Below, piece after piece: positions 1 to 9,052 of a stretch of 64,000 nt of DNA; the stretch's first letter is position 1; each line of letters starts with the position of its first letter. A program made the position numbers and the translations under genes. The notes beneath the pieces were generated by a model. It was not told the origin of the DNA, searched no databases, and saw nothing but the letters and a program-made list of their open reading frames with translations. Source of the stretch: Psychrobacter sp. Cmf 22.2 (GTDB taxonomy: Bacteria > Pseudomonadota > Gammaproteobacteria > Pseudomonadales > Moraxellaceae); contig NZ_MRYA01000009.1 of assembly GCF_001921745.1 (NCBI RefSeq), positions 18,945 to 82,944 on the forward strand. The letters are read 5' to 3'.

Positions 1-481
1 TATCAGCGGCTTGTTCGGTAGCTTTTATTAGTTCAGACTTTGATTGAGTATAAGTTAAGGTTTGTAGTTCAGGATAGGCTTTGCGTTGTTGCTCTGCGGT
101 TTCTTCGCCAGCGTATTCGACTGGGTTTGGTGCATCAGCGCGTAGTGGGGCAATAGCTACAAACTCAGGTGGGTTGATCAAATCGGTTGAAATATCATGG
201 ATAGGCGGTACGCTTTTAGCAGTATTCATCATGCTAAGCGGAGTAATAATAGCAACCGCAGCAAGTACGACTGCTGTGAGGGCACTACTAAGTCTGACCG
301 TGTCACGTTTGAAGAATACTTGTATACCTAACAGGATAAGAGCAGCGATACCAGCGAACATGCCAAATTTGAACCCTGCAAAGGCAGTACCTAAGTCGAG
401 AATACCAAATTTATAAAGCGGACCTGGTAATGCGACCAGCAAAAAGGCGATTAAGCTTACGAGACTGACTAGAATTTTCAT
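1..481 (-). CDS. DUF1499 family membrane protein (partial, C-terminus off the left edge)
   Basis: Reading the minus strand from the ATG at 481 gives about 160 residues with no stop before the window edge. The N-terminus begins MKILVSLVSLIAFLLVALPG. Three hydrophobic segments follow at about residues 3-21, 38-53 and 66-84. After them comes a soluble part with the motif PPIHDISTDLINPPEF at about residues 91-106, which is typical of DUF1499 proteins. The function of the family is not established. It is probably an inner-membrane protein with its DUF1499 domain outside the bilayer. The next gene (tpm) is on the same strand 74 bases upstream, so co-transcription is possible. The family call rests on recognising the motif by eye. 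Confidence 0.75.
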   Translation of the reverse strand, partial: MKILVSLVSLIAFLLVALPGPLYKFGILDLGTAFAGFKFGMFAGIAALILLGIQVFFKRDTVRLSSALTAVVLAAVAIITPLSMMNTAKSVPPIHDISTDLINPPEFVAIAPLRADAPNPVEYAGEETAEQQRKAYPELQTLTYTQSKSELIKATEQAAD

Positions 482-555
482 TAGACTTCTCCGTTATAAA
501 TGAATCACTGCTTAACCATTATTTGATTATTGCTTAGTCATAACACTAACGAATC

Positions 556-1215
556 TTACTTATTGTTCAATAGCCAAATATGCTCTGTCACTGCCAACTC
601 CGGCGCTGAATGTATACTTGTAATGATGCTCTCAAGCTCAGTAATTTGATAATAATTAGCATAATACTGCTGTAAATGTGCGTTACTAATTGAAAATGGT
701 GGTCCATCCTTTTTACTTTGGTCATAATTCAACGTTAGCAAAATCTGAGCAGTATTACTACTTAGCTCTCGTATTTGCTTACTATATTGCGGACGCATAT
801 CGGACGGCAGAGCAATCAATGCCGCTTTGTCATACACGGCATCAACGTCACCGATATCTGCAGCTGTCAGCGCAAAAATATCAGCAACCCATAGCGTGAT
901 GGTTTGTTCTGCAAGCTGACCTTGGTAATATTTGATCGCTGGATTATCCGTATGCTGATGGACAGTAGGGGAGGTTTTTTGCTCAGCAAAAAATTCTTGG
1001 ACGGCGGTCTCTACCAATTCAACGCCAACCACCTCATGGCCTTGTGCTGCTAGCCAAACCATATCAATTGACTTACCACATAAAGGCACAAAGATTCGGC
1101 TACCAACAGGCAAGTCTAAATGATGAAAGTACTTTATTAATAATGGATTAACCTCAGATTGATTAAAACCAATACGCTTCTCTTGCCAGCGCGTTTGCCA
1201 AAATTCAGGGGTCAT
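556..1215 (-). CDS. tpm: Thiopurine S-methyltransferase
   Basis: 219 residues, close to the usual bacterial TPMT length of about 218. These cytosolic enzymes transfer a methyl group from S-adenosylmethionine to thiopurines, and in bacteria to selenium or tellurium compounds. The sequence opens MTPEFWQTRWQEKRIGFNQS and has the SAM-binding stretch VPLCGKSIDMVWLA at about residues 43-56, followed by GVEL. Both are family signatures. It sits leftward between msrA and the DUF1499 gene. The msrA terminator at 1316-1350 lies upstream, so it probably has its own promoter within 1216-1315. Confidence 0.93.
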   Translation of the reverse strand: MTPEFWQTRWQEKRIGFNQSEVNPLLIKYFHHLDLPVGSRIFVPLCGKSIDMVWLAAQGHEVVGVELVETAVQEFFAEQKTSPTVHQHTDNPAIKYYQGQLAEQTITLWVADIFALTAADIGDVDAVYDKAALIALPSDMRPQYSKQIRELSSNTAQILLTLNYDQSKKDGPPFSISNAHLQQYYANYYQITELESIITSIHSAPELAVTEHIWLLNNK

Positions 1216-1315
1216 ACATTCGCCTTTTTACGTTTAGGTTGATACTATCAATTATTTTTACAATCACATAAGCGACAATTGAGTGACAGTATTTGAGTGA
1301 TAATGCTAGAGATAG

Positions 1316-1350
1316 TAAAAAGCCAAACACTTATATGATAAGCATTTGGC
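1316..1350 (-). terminator. Rho-independent terminator of msrA
   Basis: On the minus strand a 13-bp stem begins GCCAAATGCTTAT, with two G-U wobbles and loop CAT. It is followed by a run of five T. It lies 60 bases after the msrA stop codon. Confidence 0.75.
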
Positions 1351-1412
1351 CTTAATTAAATACTTCGCTAGAAATCTCTTACGAATGAATAATTTTTTAT
1401 TCAATCCAGTGT

Positions 1413-1934
1413 TTAGCTCACCATATATTTACTAAATTCTTTGCGTAATTTGGCAAGCTTTGGTGGTATCGCAAAGTTGCAATAGGCTTGCCCTGGATTT
1501 CTATTAAAGAAGTCTTGATGAGACTCTTCTGCCCTATAGAACTCCATAGCAGGATGTACTTCTGTGACGACATTGACGCCCATATCACGTAGCTTATTGA
1601 TGGTACGATCGACGGTTGGTTTTTGCTCTTCGTCAGTGTAGAACACCACGCTACGATACTGGCTACCGACATCGTTGCCTTGACGATCCATCGTAGTGGG
1701 ATCATGGGTGGCAAAGAAGACATCAAGTACTACTTCCAACGGTACGACACTCTCATCAAACTCAACCTTGATAACTTCGACGTGTCCCGTGGTGCCGCTA
1801 CACACATCTTCATAGTTAGCAGAAACAGCGTCGCCACCCATATAACCTGATACAACAGATTGCACGCCTTTTACTGACAAAAATACGGATTCGGTGCACC
1901 AAAAGCAGCCACCGCCTAAGATAATGGTTTGCAT
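1413..1934 (-). CDS. msrA: Peptide-methionine (S)-S-oxide reductase MsrA
   Basis: 173 residues. MsrA reduces the S-epimer of methionine sulfoxide in oxidised proteins, drawing electrons from thioredoxin. The catalytic motif GCFWCTE is at residues 9-15, with nucleophile Cys10. Downstream, GHVEVIKVEFD and YRSVVFY are conserved, and a further Cys near the C-terminus (in GQAYCNF) could act as resolving residue. The protein is only the A domain, without a fused MsrB. It is divergent from cmoA and has a private terminator, so it appears monocistronic. Confidence 0.96.
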   Translation of the reverse strand: MQTIILGGGCFWCTESVFLSVKGVQSVVSGYMGGDAVSANYEDVCSGTTGHVEVIKVEFDESVVPLEVVLDVFFATHDPTTMDRQGNDVGSQYRSVVFYTDEEQKPTVDRTINKLRDMGVNVVTEVHPAMEFYRAEESHQDFFNRNPGQAYCNFAIPPKLAKLRKEFSKYMVS

Positions 1935-2117
1935 AGTTTTTCCTATTATTATACCTGTTGTTATAAAGATGAGCTAAGGTCTGTATTTGGTTATAATGCT
2001 TGCATTTTTCAATGACAGATTACTTTTAATAACTTGTTACTTTCGATAACTTATTATCCTTAGCATTACTTAAACAGCTTAGCAAGCAAGCCTAACGTAA
2101 TAAGTAACAAACAGTAA

Positions 2118-2126
2118 TGTTATAAT
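2118..2126 (+). promoter_or_regulatory. Extended -10 promoter candidate for cmoA
   Basis: TG-T-TATAAT, an extended -10 element with a perfect TATAAT at 2121-2126, lies about 115 bases upstream of cmoA in the msrA/cmoA divergent region (1935-2243). The -35 region at 2098 is weak. A second TATAAT lies near 1992. Nothing else was recognised in this spacer. Confidence 0.5.
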
Positions 2127-2243
2127 GGGCTTTTGCTACGATAATTCGTTCAAAACTAGAAATCAGTAATAATCACAATAAGCAAACAAGCACCGCTAAA
2201 AGCCTTTCAACATAAGTTCTATTATCAACAAACGAGTCACACC

Positions 2244-3029
2244 ATGAGCCAATCTAAGCCTGCTATCAAGCATGACACTTTATTTGATAAACCCTTTACC
2301 ACGCCACTTGATAAAGCGGCGCGCTTTTCTTTTGATGAGCAAGTGGTGGCTTGTTTCCCTGATATGATTCGCCGCAGTGTGCCAGGTTATGGTCAAGTGC
2401 TGGCGATGCTCCCGATATTCGCCCGTCGTCATTGTAAGTATCGTCAGCAAAACGATAATGGTCAGCGTGTCAGTCGAATTTATGATTTGGGCTGCTCACT
2501 TGGCGCGGCCAGTATGACGCTGGCAGGTGAGTTTGAGCCGCAAGATTTACAGATTAAAGCCATTGATATCTCGCCTGCGATGACGACTGAAGCGACTACT
2601 TTACTCAAGGATAATTATCCTGAACATGACATCGAAGTCATCACCGCTGATATTCGCGATATCAACCTTGAGCCATGTGACATGGTAATCTTAAACTTAA
2701 CCTTACAGTTTTTGCCGGTTGCAGATAGAGTTGCGGTTTTGGACAAGGTTTATGCGGCGCTAGAGGAAGGCGGCATCCTGGTGCTGACCGAAAAGACCCA
2801 TGCACTTGATGAGCAGTACGATGCGTGGTTGGTTGAGCGTTATTATGACTTTAAACGCGCCAACGGTTATACCGAAATGGAAATTAGCGGTAAGCGCAAT
2901 GCACTAGAAAATGTCCTTATTACCGATACTTTGGATGAGCATCATCAGCGTTTAAGCGCAGTTGGTTTTGCGCGGCATCTAACGTGGTTTCAGTTTTTAA
3001 ACTTTGTCTCTATCGTAGCGTTTAAGTAG
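2244..3029 (+). CDS. cmoA: Carboxy-S-adenosyl-L-methionine synthase CmoA
   Basis: 261 residues. CmoA converts SAM and prephenate into carboxy-SAM, the donor used by CmoB to make 5-carboxymethoxyuridine at tRNA position 34. It has a Rossmann methyltransferase fold with the SAM-binding motif [10 protein letters not shown] at residues 81-90. The family N-terminus [22 protein letters not shown] is present with small changes, and conserved blocks such as NLTLQFL follow. The cmoB gene begins 50 bases downstream on the same strand, so the two form an operon and act in sequence. Confidence 0.96.
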   Translation: MSQSKPAIKHDTLFDKPFTTPLDKAARFSFDEQVVACFPDMIRRSVPGYGQVLAMLPIFARRHCKYRQQNDNGQRVSRIYDLGCSLGAASMTLAGEFEPQDLQIKAIDISPAMTTEATTLLKDNYPEHDIEVITADIRDINLEPCDMVILNLTLQFLPVADRVAVLDKVYAALEEGGILVLTEKTHALDEQYDAWLVERYYDFKRANGYTEMEISGKRNALENVLITDTLDEHHQRLSAVGFARHLTWFQFLNFVSIVAFK

Positions 3030-3079
3030 CTGTTTAACTTATCGACTTATCTTTTTATCCTTATCAAACATGGTCTTTT

Positions 3080-4111
3080 ATGCTTAACGATACTATCCTT
3101 CATGCCGAACGTGAACTGTATTTAACCTTGCTAACACTCGCTCAGCAGCAGCCGAACGCTTATGAATGGCTAACCCAATTACCAACCTGGCTGGGTGATA
3201 TAAAAGACAAAGCCAACTACGCGCATGCGCCTGCTTACCAAGCGTCGGTGGCGCGTTTGCCAGAACTGACCGTCAATAATGTCGCTTTGGACAGCGACGT
3301 GCTGACGATTGAAGCGAATCTTAGTGAGTCTCAGCGCAAACAAACAACGGCATTGCTCAAGCAGCTGATGCCGTGGCGTAAAGGGCCTTTTCAGATCGGT
3401 GGTCAAATCGGCGATGATGCGTCAGGTATCAAGATCGATACCGAGTGGCACAGTGATTGGAAATGGCAGCGAGTCGCACCGCATTTGGGCACCTTAAAAG
3501 GACGGCGCGTGCTCGATGTCGGCGGTGGCTCAGGCTATCACGGTTGGCGTATGGCAGGGGCTGGCGCGGAGACGGTGATTATTATTGATCCGTCTTGTTT
3601 GTTTTACCATCAGTTTATGGCGATTCGGCATTTTGTCGGCGCGGCTGATAGTTATAAAACGCATTATATCCCCGTCCCACTCGAAGCCTTACCTGAGCAC
3701 AGTCAGCTGTTTGATACGGTGTTTAGTATGGGGGTGCTCTATCATCGTCAGTCACCCTTTGAGCATTTGCAACAGCTAAAGGGGCAGCTGGTCAAAGGCG
3801 GCGAGCTGGTGCTTGAGACGTTGGTAATCGAAGGCGATGCCAATACTGTACTAGTGCCGCATGACCGTTATGCGCAGATGAACAACGTGTATTTTTTACC
3901 GTCGGTAGCGGCATTAATCGGCTGGCTAGAAAAGGCAGGGTTTACGGACGTGCGCTGCGTTGATGTAGCAGTAACTTCAACTGAGGAGCAGCGTAAAACC
4001 GAATGGATGACTTATCATTCGTTAGCCGACTTTTTAGACCCCAATGATCCTACAAAGACCGTTGAAGGTTATCCTGCACCGATGCGCGCGACTATCATTG
4101 CCAAGAAATAG
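3080..4111 (+). CDS. cmoB: tRNA U34 carboxymethyltransferase CmoB
   Basis: 343 residues. CmoB moves the carboxymethyl group of carboxy-SAM onto 5-hydroxyuridine 34 of tRNAs that read several synonymous codons. Family signatures visible are LMPWRKGPF (97-105), DTEWHSDWKW (120-129) and the SAM pocket VLDVGGGSGYHGWRM (144-158). Further on are SMGVLYHR and the C-terminal GYPAPMRA. It is second gene of the cmoAB operon. The first part of the pathway, hydroxylation of U34, is encoded elsewhere. Confidence 0.96.
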   Translation: MLNDTILHAERELYLTLLTLAQQQPNAYEWLTQLPTWLGDIKDKANYAHAPAYQASVARLPELTVNNVALDSDVLTIEANLSESQRKQTTALLKQLMPWRKGPFQIGGQIGDDASGIKIDTEWHSDWKWQRVAPHLGTLKGRRVLDVGGGSGYHGWRMAGAGAETVIIIDPSCLFYHQFMAIRHFVGAADSYKTHYIPVPLEALPEHSQLFDTVFSMGVLYHRQSPFEHLQQLKGQLVKGGELVLETLVIEGDANTVLVPHDRYAQMNNVYFLPSVAALIGWLEKAGFTDVRCVDVAVTSTEEQRKTEWMTYHSLADFLDPNDPTKTVEGYPAPMRATIIAKK

Positions 4112-4237
4112 CGTGATAAATGGTGTTGCTTTTAGCACATCGCTTTTGAGACTTAGTTCAGTGTTTTAAAGTATGCTTATCGGTATGACTGCCCACTAAC
4201 TATTAAGTTGTTTTTTACACTTATCAATAATCAAAGG

Positions 4238-4456
4238 TTAGAGTAGCCATTTATCAAAGGCAACTTCTAATAATATTTTAAGCACAAAGCCCATAAAGCC
4301 AGCTCCTAGTGCTAAAAATATCCAAAAAGTACCCGCACGGCCCGCTTCGGACTTTTTGGTGATGTCCCAAACAATAAAGAATAAGAAGGCAATAAATATA
4401 GGTAATAGTACGTACAGTCCCCAACTGGTGACGGTACTAGCGGCAATAGCAAACAT
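4238..4456 (-). CDS. Small inner-membrane protein, DUF2788-like
   Basis: 72 residues with two predicted membrane segments, at about 10-30 and 44-67. A short charged loop of the form WDITKKSEAGRAG lies between them. The pattern of a hydrophobic start, the WD..KKS loop and a second glycine-rich helix resembles DUF2788, a small family of unknown function; this is from memory. An AGGA ribosome-binding site lies 9 bases before the ATG. The palindrome-bounded element at 4481-4605 covers its likely promoter or leader. It runs convergent with cmoB. Confidence 0.6.
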   Translation of the reverse strand: MFAIAASTVTSWGLYVLLPIFIAFLFFIVWDITKKSEAGRAGTFWIFLALGAGFMGFVLKILLEVAFDKWLL

Positions 4457-4480
4457 GGCATAGTCCTATAAAGTGGTAAC

Positions 4481-4605
4481 GTGCCCTCTATTTATATCTG
4501 TTATTTTATAGCTTTTTTTATGATAGTCGCCCTAATAAAAGCTTACTACTGCTCATGATATGAGCGGTAATAAATATAATGAACGACACATAAATAGAAG
4601 GGTAC
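4481..4605. repeat. Palindrome-bounded 125-bp intergenic element with nested hairpins
   Basis: The ends are imperfect inverted repeats of about 15 bases (4481-4495 and 4590-4605): 14 matches, one mismatch and one inserted T. Inside are a 7-bp hairpin (4510-4516 with 4537-4543) and a 10-bp hairpin with a 3-base loop (4547-4556 with 4560-4569, one wobble). As RNA this folds into a three-way junction. As DNA it resembles a small miniature inverted-repeat element, though no target-site duplication is apparent. Confidence 0.5.
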
Positions 4606-4837
4606 AATACAAACAGTTATTATAACGCGGAAATAGACGGGTATAAACTGCTGCTGCTGGCGAGGCAACAGGAACGCTACAATTAACATGACTGCTCCGT
4701 CAATACGAATGACCAACGTCACTCAAAACATTGCACTTGGATGACATTAGACTGAGCGAAAAAGGCAAATTGGTCTTTTGTAGATACTCGCTGTTTTAGT
4801 GATAAGATTTTGGCGCTAATTTCGGCGCAAATGGTGC

Positions 4838-4873
4838 AATAACCTGTAAAGATTGTTATATTTATAGGTTATT
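4838..4873. repeat. 13-bp inverted repeat upstream of argS
   Basis: AATAACCTGTAAA at 4838-4850 pairs with TTTATAGGTTATT at 4861-4873, with one wobble and a 10-base spacer. It lies just upstream of a candidate TATAAT (4917-4922) for argS. It could be an operator or a weak terminator. The rest of the 4457-4997 spacer holds the 4481-4605 element and a smaller GCGC inverted repeat near 4812-4830. Confidence 0.55.
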
Positions 4874-4997
4874 TGTCTTTTTATATTATTCTATTTCTTC
4901 AAATGTCGGGCGCTATTATAATAAGCAGTTATCCACTGCGCGCATCCACTCATTTCTTACTGTTTTTTGTTGTTTATTTAACTGAGTTCACATCCTT

Positions 4998-6827
4998 ATG
5001 TCACAAGCCCAAATTGATACGCTAACATCGCTATTTAATGATGCGATTCACACCCTACAAGCAGATGGCACGCTGCCAAATGACTGGCAAAATAACAGTC
5101 AAATTACTCGTACCAAAGACCTTAGTCATGGTGATTTTGCTAGTAACATCGCGCTTACAGCTGCCAAAGCTGCTAAAGCCAATCCACGTCAATTGGCCGA
5201 AAAGATCGTCAACGCACTACCTGACAATCAAAATATTCGCCAAATAGAAATCGCAGGCCCAGGGTTTATTAATGTTTTCTTAAACGCAGAAGCTAAGTTT
5301 GCCGTGTTAGACGATATTTTTAAACAACAAGAGCGCTTTGGTTTAAGCGATCAGTTTGAAGGACAAAAAGTACAAGTTGAGTTTGTATCGGCCAACCCGA
5401 CGTCAAGTCTGCATGTCGGTCATGGGCGCGGTGCAGCATTTGGTATGAGTGTTGCAAACTTGCTCGAAGCAGTTGGTTATGACGTCACGCGTGAGTATTA
5501 TGTCAATGATGCCGGTCGACAAATGGACATTTTGGCGACCAGTACTTACTTGCGTTATTTAGAAGCCAATGGCGAGCAAGTCACGTTCCCAGTTAACGGC
5601 TATCAGGGTGAGTATGTCCGTGACATTGCCCAAACACTAAAGACACAACATGGTGATAGTTACGTACATAGCTTTGCCCAAGTCGCTAAAGAAGTCGCAG
5701 AAGATGCGCAGTTTGAGGTAAACGCTGATGGCGAAAAGACACTGTTATCCGGTGACAAAGAAGCGCATATTGATGGCTTGATTCATAATAGCAAAACCTT
5801 GCTTGGCGATAGCTATGAGCTGTTTTTAAATGCAGCGCTTAGCAGCATTTTGGCTGATATCAAAGATGATTTAAACGACTTTGGCGTACGCTACGAGTGC
5901 TGGTTTAGCGAAAGAGCGATTGATAGCGAGATTGAGCCTGCCCTGCAAGTATTGGATGAAAAAGGTTATTTGTACGAAAAAGACGGTAATATTTGGTTTA
6001 AATCGACGGACTTTGGCGATGAAAAAGACCGTGTGGTACGCCGTGCCAATGGTCAGACGACTTATTTCGCCTCTGACATTGCTTATCATAAGAATAAATT
6101 TGATCGTGGTTTTGATAAGGTTATCAATGTTTGGGGCGCAGATCACCATGGATATGTACCGCGAGTAAAAGCAGCATTATTGGCGCTTGGTATCGATGCT
6201 GAACGTCTTGATGTTGTATTGGTACAGTTTGTGGCCTTATGGCGTGGTAGTGAAAAAGTGCAAATGTCGTCACGCTCTGGTAAGTTTGTCACCTTACGTG
6301 AGCTACGTCATGAAGTAGGTAATGATGCGGCGCGTTTTTATTACGTAGCTCGTAAGCCTGAAGTACACGTTGATTTTGATTTGGAGCTTGCCAAATCACA
6401 AAGCAAGGACAATCAAGTTTATTATATCCAGTATGCACATGCGCGTGTTTGCCGAGTATTGGAGAAGCTACAAACCAACGGCTTGGCGGTAAACGATACA
6501 ATTGGTTTGGAAAATCAAAACCTGCTCACGGCTCCCAGCGAAGATGAGCTTATTAAATTGCTGGCAGGATATCCTGCGACATTGTTGAGATCTGCAACGG
6601 GTTACGAGCCTCATGTGTTAACCAATTATCTAAAAGAGTTGGCAGCGCTGTTTCATGGCTGGTACGACAGCAATCGTATCTTGCCTGTGAGCTTAACGTC
6701 AGGTGAAACACCAAGCCAAAGCGAGATTGATATGATGCAAGCACGTTTGCGCTTATCTAAAGCGGTGCGTCAAGTATTGGCCAATGGGCTTAGTTTATTA
6801 GGATTGTCTGCACCGTCTAGTATGTAA
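4998..6827 (+). CDS. argS: Arginyl-tRNA synthetase
   Basis: 609 residues, somewhat longer than the about 577 of E. coli ArgS. A cytosolic class I synthetase that charges tRNA-Arg. The N-terminal Add-1 domain spans about residues 1-110. The HIGH-type signature is HVGHGRG at 139-145, inside VEFVSANPTSSLHVGH. The KMSKS-like loop is the usual divergent arginyl form (KVQMSSRSGKF). The C-terminal DALR anticodon-binding domain ends in LGLSAPSSM, like other ArgS termini. The next gene is an FtsN-like SPOR protein 65 bases downstream, an arrangement also known in Pseudomonas. Confidence 0.97.
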   Translation: MSQAQIDTLTSLFNDAIHTLQADGTLPNDWQNNSQITRTKDLSHGDFASNIALTAAKAAKANPRQLAEKIVNALPDNQNIRQIEIAGPGFINVFLNAEAKFAVLDDIFKQQERFGLSDQFEGQKVQVEFVSANPTSSLHVGHGRGAAFGMSVANLLEAVGYDVTREYYVNDAGRQMDILATSTYLRYLEANGEQVTFPVNGYQGEYVRDIAQTLKTQHGDSYVHSFAQVAKEVAEDAQFEVNADGEKTLLSGDKEAHIDGLIHNSKTLLGDSYELFLNAALSSILADIKDDLNDFGVRYECWFSERAIDSEIEPALQVLDEKGYLYEKDGNIWFKSTDFGDEKDRVVRRANGQTTYFASDIAYHKNKFDRGFDKVINVWGADHHGYVPRVKAALLALGIDAERLDVVLVQFVALWRGSEKVQMSSRSGKFVTLRELRHEVGNDAARFYYVARKPEVHVDFDLELAKSQSKDNQVYYIQYAHARVCRVLEKLQTNGLAVNDTIGLENQNLLTAPSEDELIKLLAGYPATLLRSATGYEPHVLTNYLKELAALFHGWYDSNRILPVSLTSGETPSQSEIDMMQARLRLSKAVRQVLANGLSLLGLSAPSSM

Positions 6828-6892
6828 TATAAGCATAGACGTCAAAGCGCAATAATTTGATTACGTTAGATTCAGTAGGGAGATAAAGATCC

Positions 6893-7717
6893 ATGCTAGC
6901 CAAAAAACCTAAAGGTGCGACAGAAAAGCGCAAATCGAGTAGCGTATCAGGCTTATTATGGATGTTAGTCGGGGCCATATTAACGCTTATGATAGGGGTG
7001 TTTTTATACCTGTCACCATTATTTGATTTCAGTCCTGCTGATAACACTGCTGGTACAGATACTGATCGGCAAGTGCAGCCGCGTGTTGATACTGACACCG
7101 ATAATAGCGATTATGAATTCTATGATATCTTGCCAAATCAAGAAATGGCTACTATCCCTGATGAAGACCTTAATGAGACAGGTCAACTAGGGGATTCAGG
7201 AGCTTTTGAACCTGATGTCGTGGTCACTCAACCTGAAGATAGCTCTGGTAGCAGTAATGATGACCTGGGTAACTTTGGTATCTCTGAAAACACCACCATT
7301 GAGCCCAGTCGCGGCAACAATGCAGCAAATAGTGATAGTGACAATGATATTGTTATTGTTGAAGAAAATGCGACCTATGATGGGTCAACGCCTGCTAGTA
7401 ACAACGGCAACAGTAACTCTGCTAACCGTGCCAATAACACAGGTACAGGCACTGCCAGTATACAACCAGCTAAACCTGCAACCACTTACATTTTGCAAAT
7501 CAATAGCTTCGGTGATGCTGATGAAGCTGATCGCCGACGCGCTCAAGTATTGATGGCTGGCGTTGACGCTAGAGTGGTAAAAAATACTACTGGTAACGGC
7601 TTGCCCATCTATCAAGTTATTTCGCGGCCGATGAACACTCGTCAAGCAGTGACGACGGCACAGCAGCGCTTACAGAATAATGGTATCGATTCTATTATCG
7701 TTGAGCAGCGTCGTTAG
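6893..7717 (+). CDS. SPOR-domain membrane protein, FtsN-like
   Basis: 274 residues. A basic cytoplasmic start is followed by one membrane helix at about 20-41 and a long low-complexity Asp/Asn/Ser/Thr linker (about 48-195). A C-terminal SPOR domain follows (about 198-273, starting TTYILQINSF). SPOR domains bind denuded peptidoglycan strands at the division septum. The topology and the position directly after argS match the FtsN-like gene of Pseudomonas, so a role in activating septal wall synthesis is likely. Sequence similarity to FtsN is confined to the architecture, so no symbol is given. Confidence 0.8.
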   Translation: MLAKKPKGATEKRKSSSVSGLLWMLVGAILTLMIGVFLYLSPLFDFSPADNTAGTDTDRQVQPRVDTDTDNSDYEFYDILPNQEMATIPDEDLNETGQLGDSGAFEPDVVVTQPEDSSGSSNDDLGNFGISENTTIEPSRGNNAANSDSDNDIVIVEENATYDGSTPASNNGNSNSANRANNTGTGTASIQPAKPATTYILQINSFGDADEADRRRAQVLMAGVDARVVKNTTGNGLPIYQVISRPMNTRQAVTTAQQRLQNNGIDSIIVEQRR

Positions 7718-7757
7718 TTTGGACTGCTTATAAGTTTCCTATAGTTTGTTAATGATT

Positions 7758-7784
7758 AAAAAGCGTCGCAATGGCGCTTTTTTT
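7758..7784 (+). terminator. Terminator after the SPOR gene
   Basis: AAAAAGCG pairs with CGCTTTTT around a 9-base loop and is followed by T residues. It lies 40 bases past the stop codon. Confidence 0.65.
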
Positions 7785-7862
7785 ATCTCTCGTGTTTAGT
7801 AAAACTTTACTTGGTTGCTTTATTATATTTTGATAATCGAAAAATCCACAAAGAGTATGGCT

Positions 7863-8954
7863 ATGACTGCATCTAACTCCGCCCCATCTGTCAATATGTT
7901 TAAAGCATTTTTTCAAAAGTATTTTATCGATGCTTTTACTGGTATGGCTCTAGGGCTATTTGTCACCTTAATCGCTGGCCTTATCATCTCGCAAATTGGT
8001 GGCTGGTTAGACTTACCAGCCCTTATCGCTGTCGGTAAACTGGCTTCTATTTTGATGGGCGCTGGTATCGGAGTGGGTATTGCCTATTACCTCAAAGCAC
8101 CAACATTGGTTATGCTAAGTTGCTTGGTGGCAGGTATGCTCGGCGCCCATTCTGAAGCATTAATGGCGGGGACGCTCTTTACACCGCAAGTGAGCGGTCC
8201 GGCAACTTTTGTCGCTTTACCTGGCAACCCGATAGGGGCATATTTGGCATCGGTATTTGCTTATCGCGCTGGTACATGGGTCGCTGGCAAGACTAAGCTT
8301 GACATTCTATTAGTACCACTTGTGGTGTGTGGTATCGCGCTATTGGTCTGTGCGCTACTCAATCCACCTATCGTCGCTGCTGTTGATGCTATTGGACAAG
8401 GTATCCAAGCCGCCACTGAGCTACAACCGTTATTAATGGGAATCGTGATAGCAGTTGTGGTTGGCATTTTACTGACGCTACCAACCTCAAGCGCAGCTAT
8501 CTGTATCGCTATCGGGCTTGGCGGGCTGGCAGGCGGGGCGGCGGTGGTGGGCTGCGCGGCGCACATGATCGGCTTTGCCGTGGCGAGCTTTAAGGACAAC
8601 GGTGTCAGCGGGGTGGTCTCTCAGGGGCTTGGCACCAGTATGCTACAAATACCTAATGTACTTAAAAAGCCATTAATTTTATTGCCAGCCGTTGTCGCTA
8701 GCGCTATCGTCGGTCCTATTGCGACAGTCGGCTTTGGGCTGGCATGTACCGCAACTGGCGCTGGCATGGGTACGGCGGGGTTGGTCGGGGTGTTTGGCGT
8801 CATCGAGGCCTCGCAAGGACTGATGAGCACCGCACAGCTATGGACGGCGATTGTGTTATTGATGTTTGTGCTGCCAGCCGTGATTGCCGGTATCGTCGCT
8901 TATGTGATGCGGCGTATGGGCTGGCTGGTAGAAGGTGATATGAAGCTACCTTAA
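7863..8954 (+). CDS. PTS EIIC-type membrane protein (orphan)
   Basis: About 363 residues from the ATG at 7863, chosen because AAGAG lies 7 bases upstream. The frame is open to a TTG at 7815. It is a strongly hydrophobic protein with about 9-10 membrane segments and several Gly/Ala-rich helices. Motifs such as LPGNPIGAYLAS and SFKDNGVSG fit the PTS_EIIC_2 family (a predicted EIIC-like transporter group). No EIIA or EIIB gene is adjacent, so a phosphotransfer role is doubtful and the substrate is unknown. Bases 8520-8620 are noticeably richer in G+C than the surroundings. Confidence 0.7.
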   Translation: MTASNSAPSVNMFKAFFQKYFIDAFTGMALGLFVTLIAGLIISQIGGWLDLPALIAVGKLASILMGAGIGVGIAYYLKAPTLVMLSCLVAGMLGAHSEALMAGTLFTPQVSGPATFVALPGNPIGAYLASVFAYRAGTWVAGKTKLDILLVPLVVCGIALLVCALLNPPIVAAVDAIGQGIQAATELQPLLMGIVIAVVVGILLTLPTSSAAICIAIGLGGLAGGAAVVGCAAHMIGFAVASFKDNGVSGVVSQGLGTSMLQIPNVLKKPLILLPAVVASAIVGPIATVGFGLACTATGAGMGTAGLVGVFGVIEASQGLMSTAQLWTAIVLLMFVLPAVIAGIVAYVMRRMGWLVEGDMKLP

Positions 8955-8982
8955 ATATTACTATGATGGTTATGCATACCGC

Positions 8983-9015
8983 AAAAAAGCCCAGTTATTT
9001 ATAGCTGGGCTTTTT
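8983..9015. terminator. Bidirectional terminator between EIIC-type gene and tsdA
   Basis: AAAAAGCCCAG (8984-8994) and CTGGGCTTTTT (9005-9015) form a perfect 11-bp stem with a 10-base loop. A and T tracts allow it to work on both strands, between two convergent genes. Confidence 0.9.
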
Positions 9016-9052
9016 ATCTGAGTCCTTTTATTGTCTAAACCACTGACCTTTA

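Noticed and set aside
6289..6501. Antisense open frames inside argS, fadB, fusA and other long genes
   Set aside because: They mirror strongly conserved genes on the other strand and have no independent evidence.
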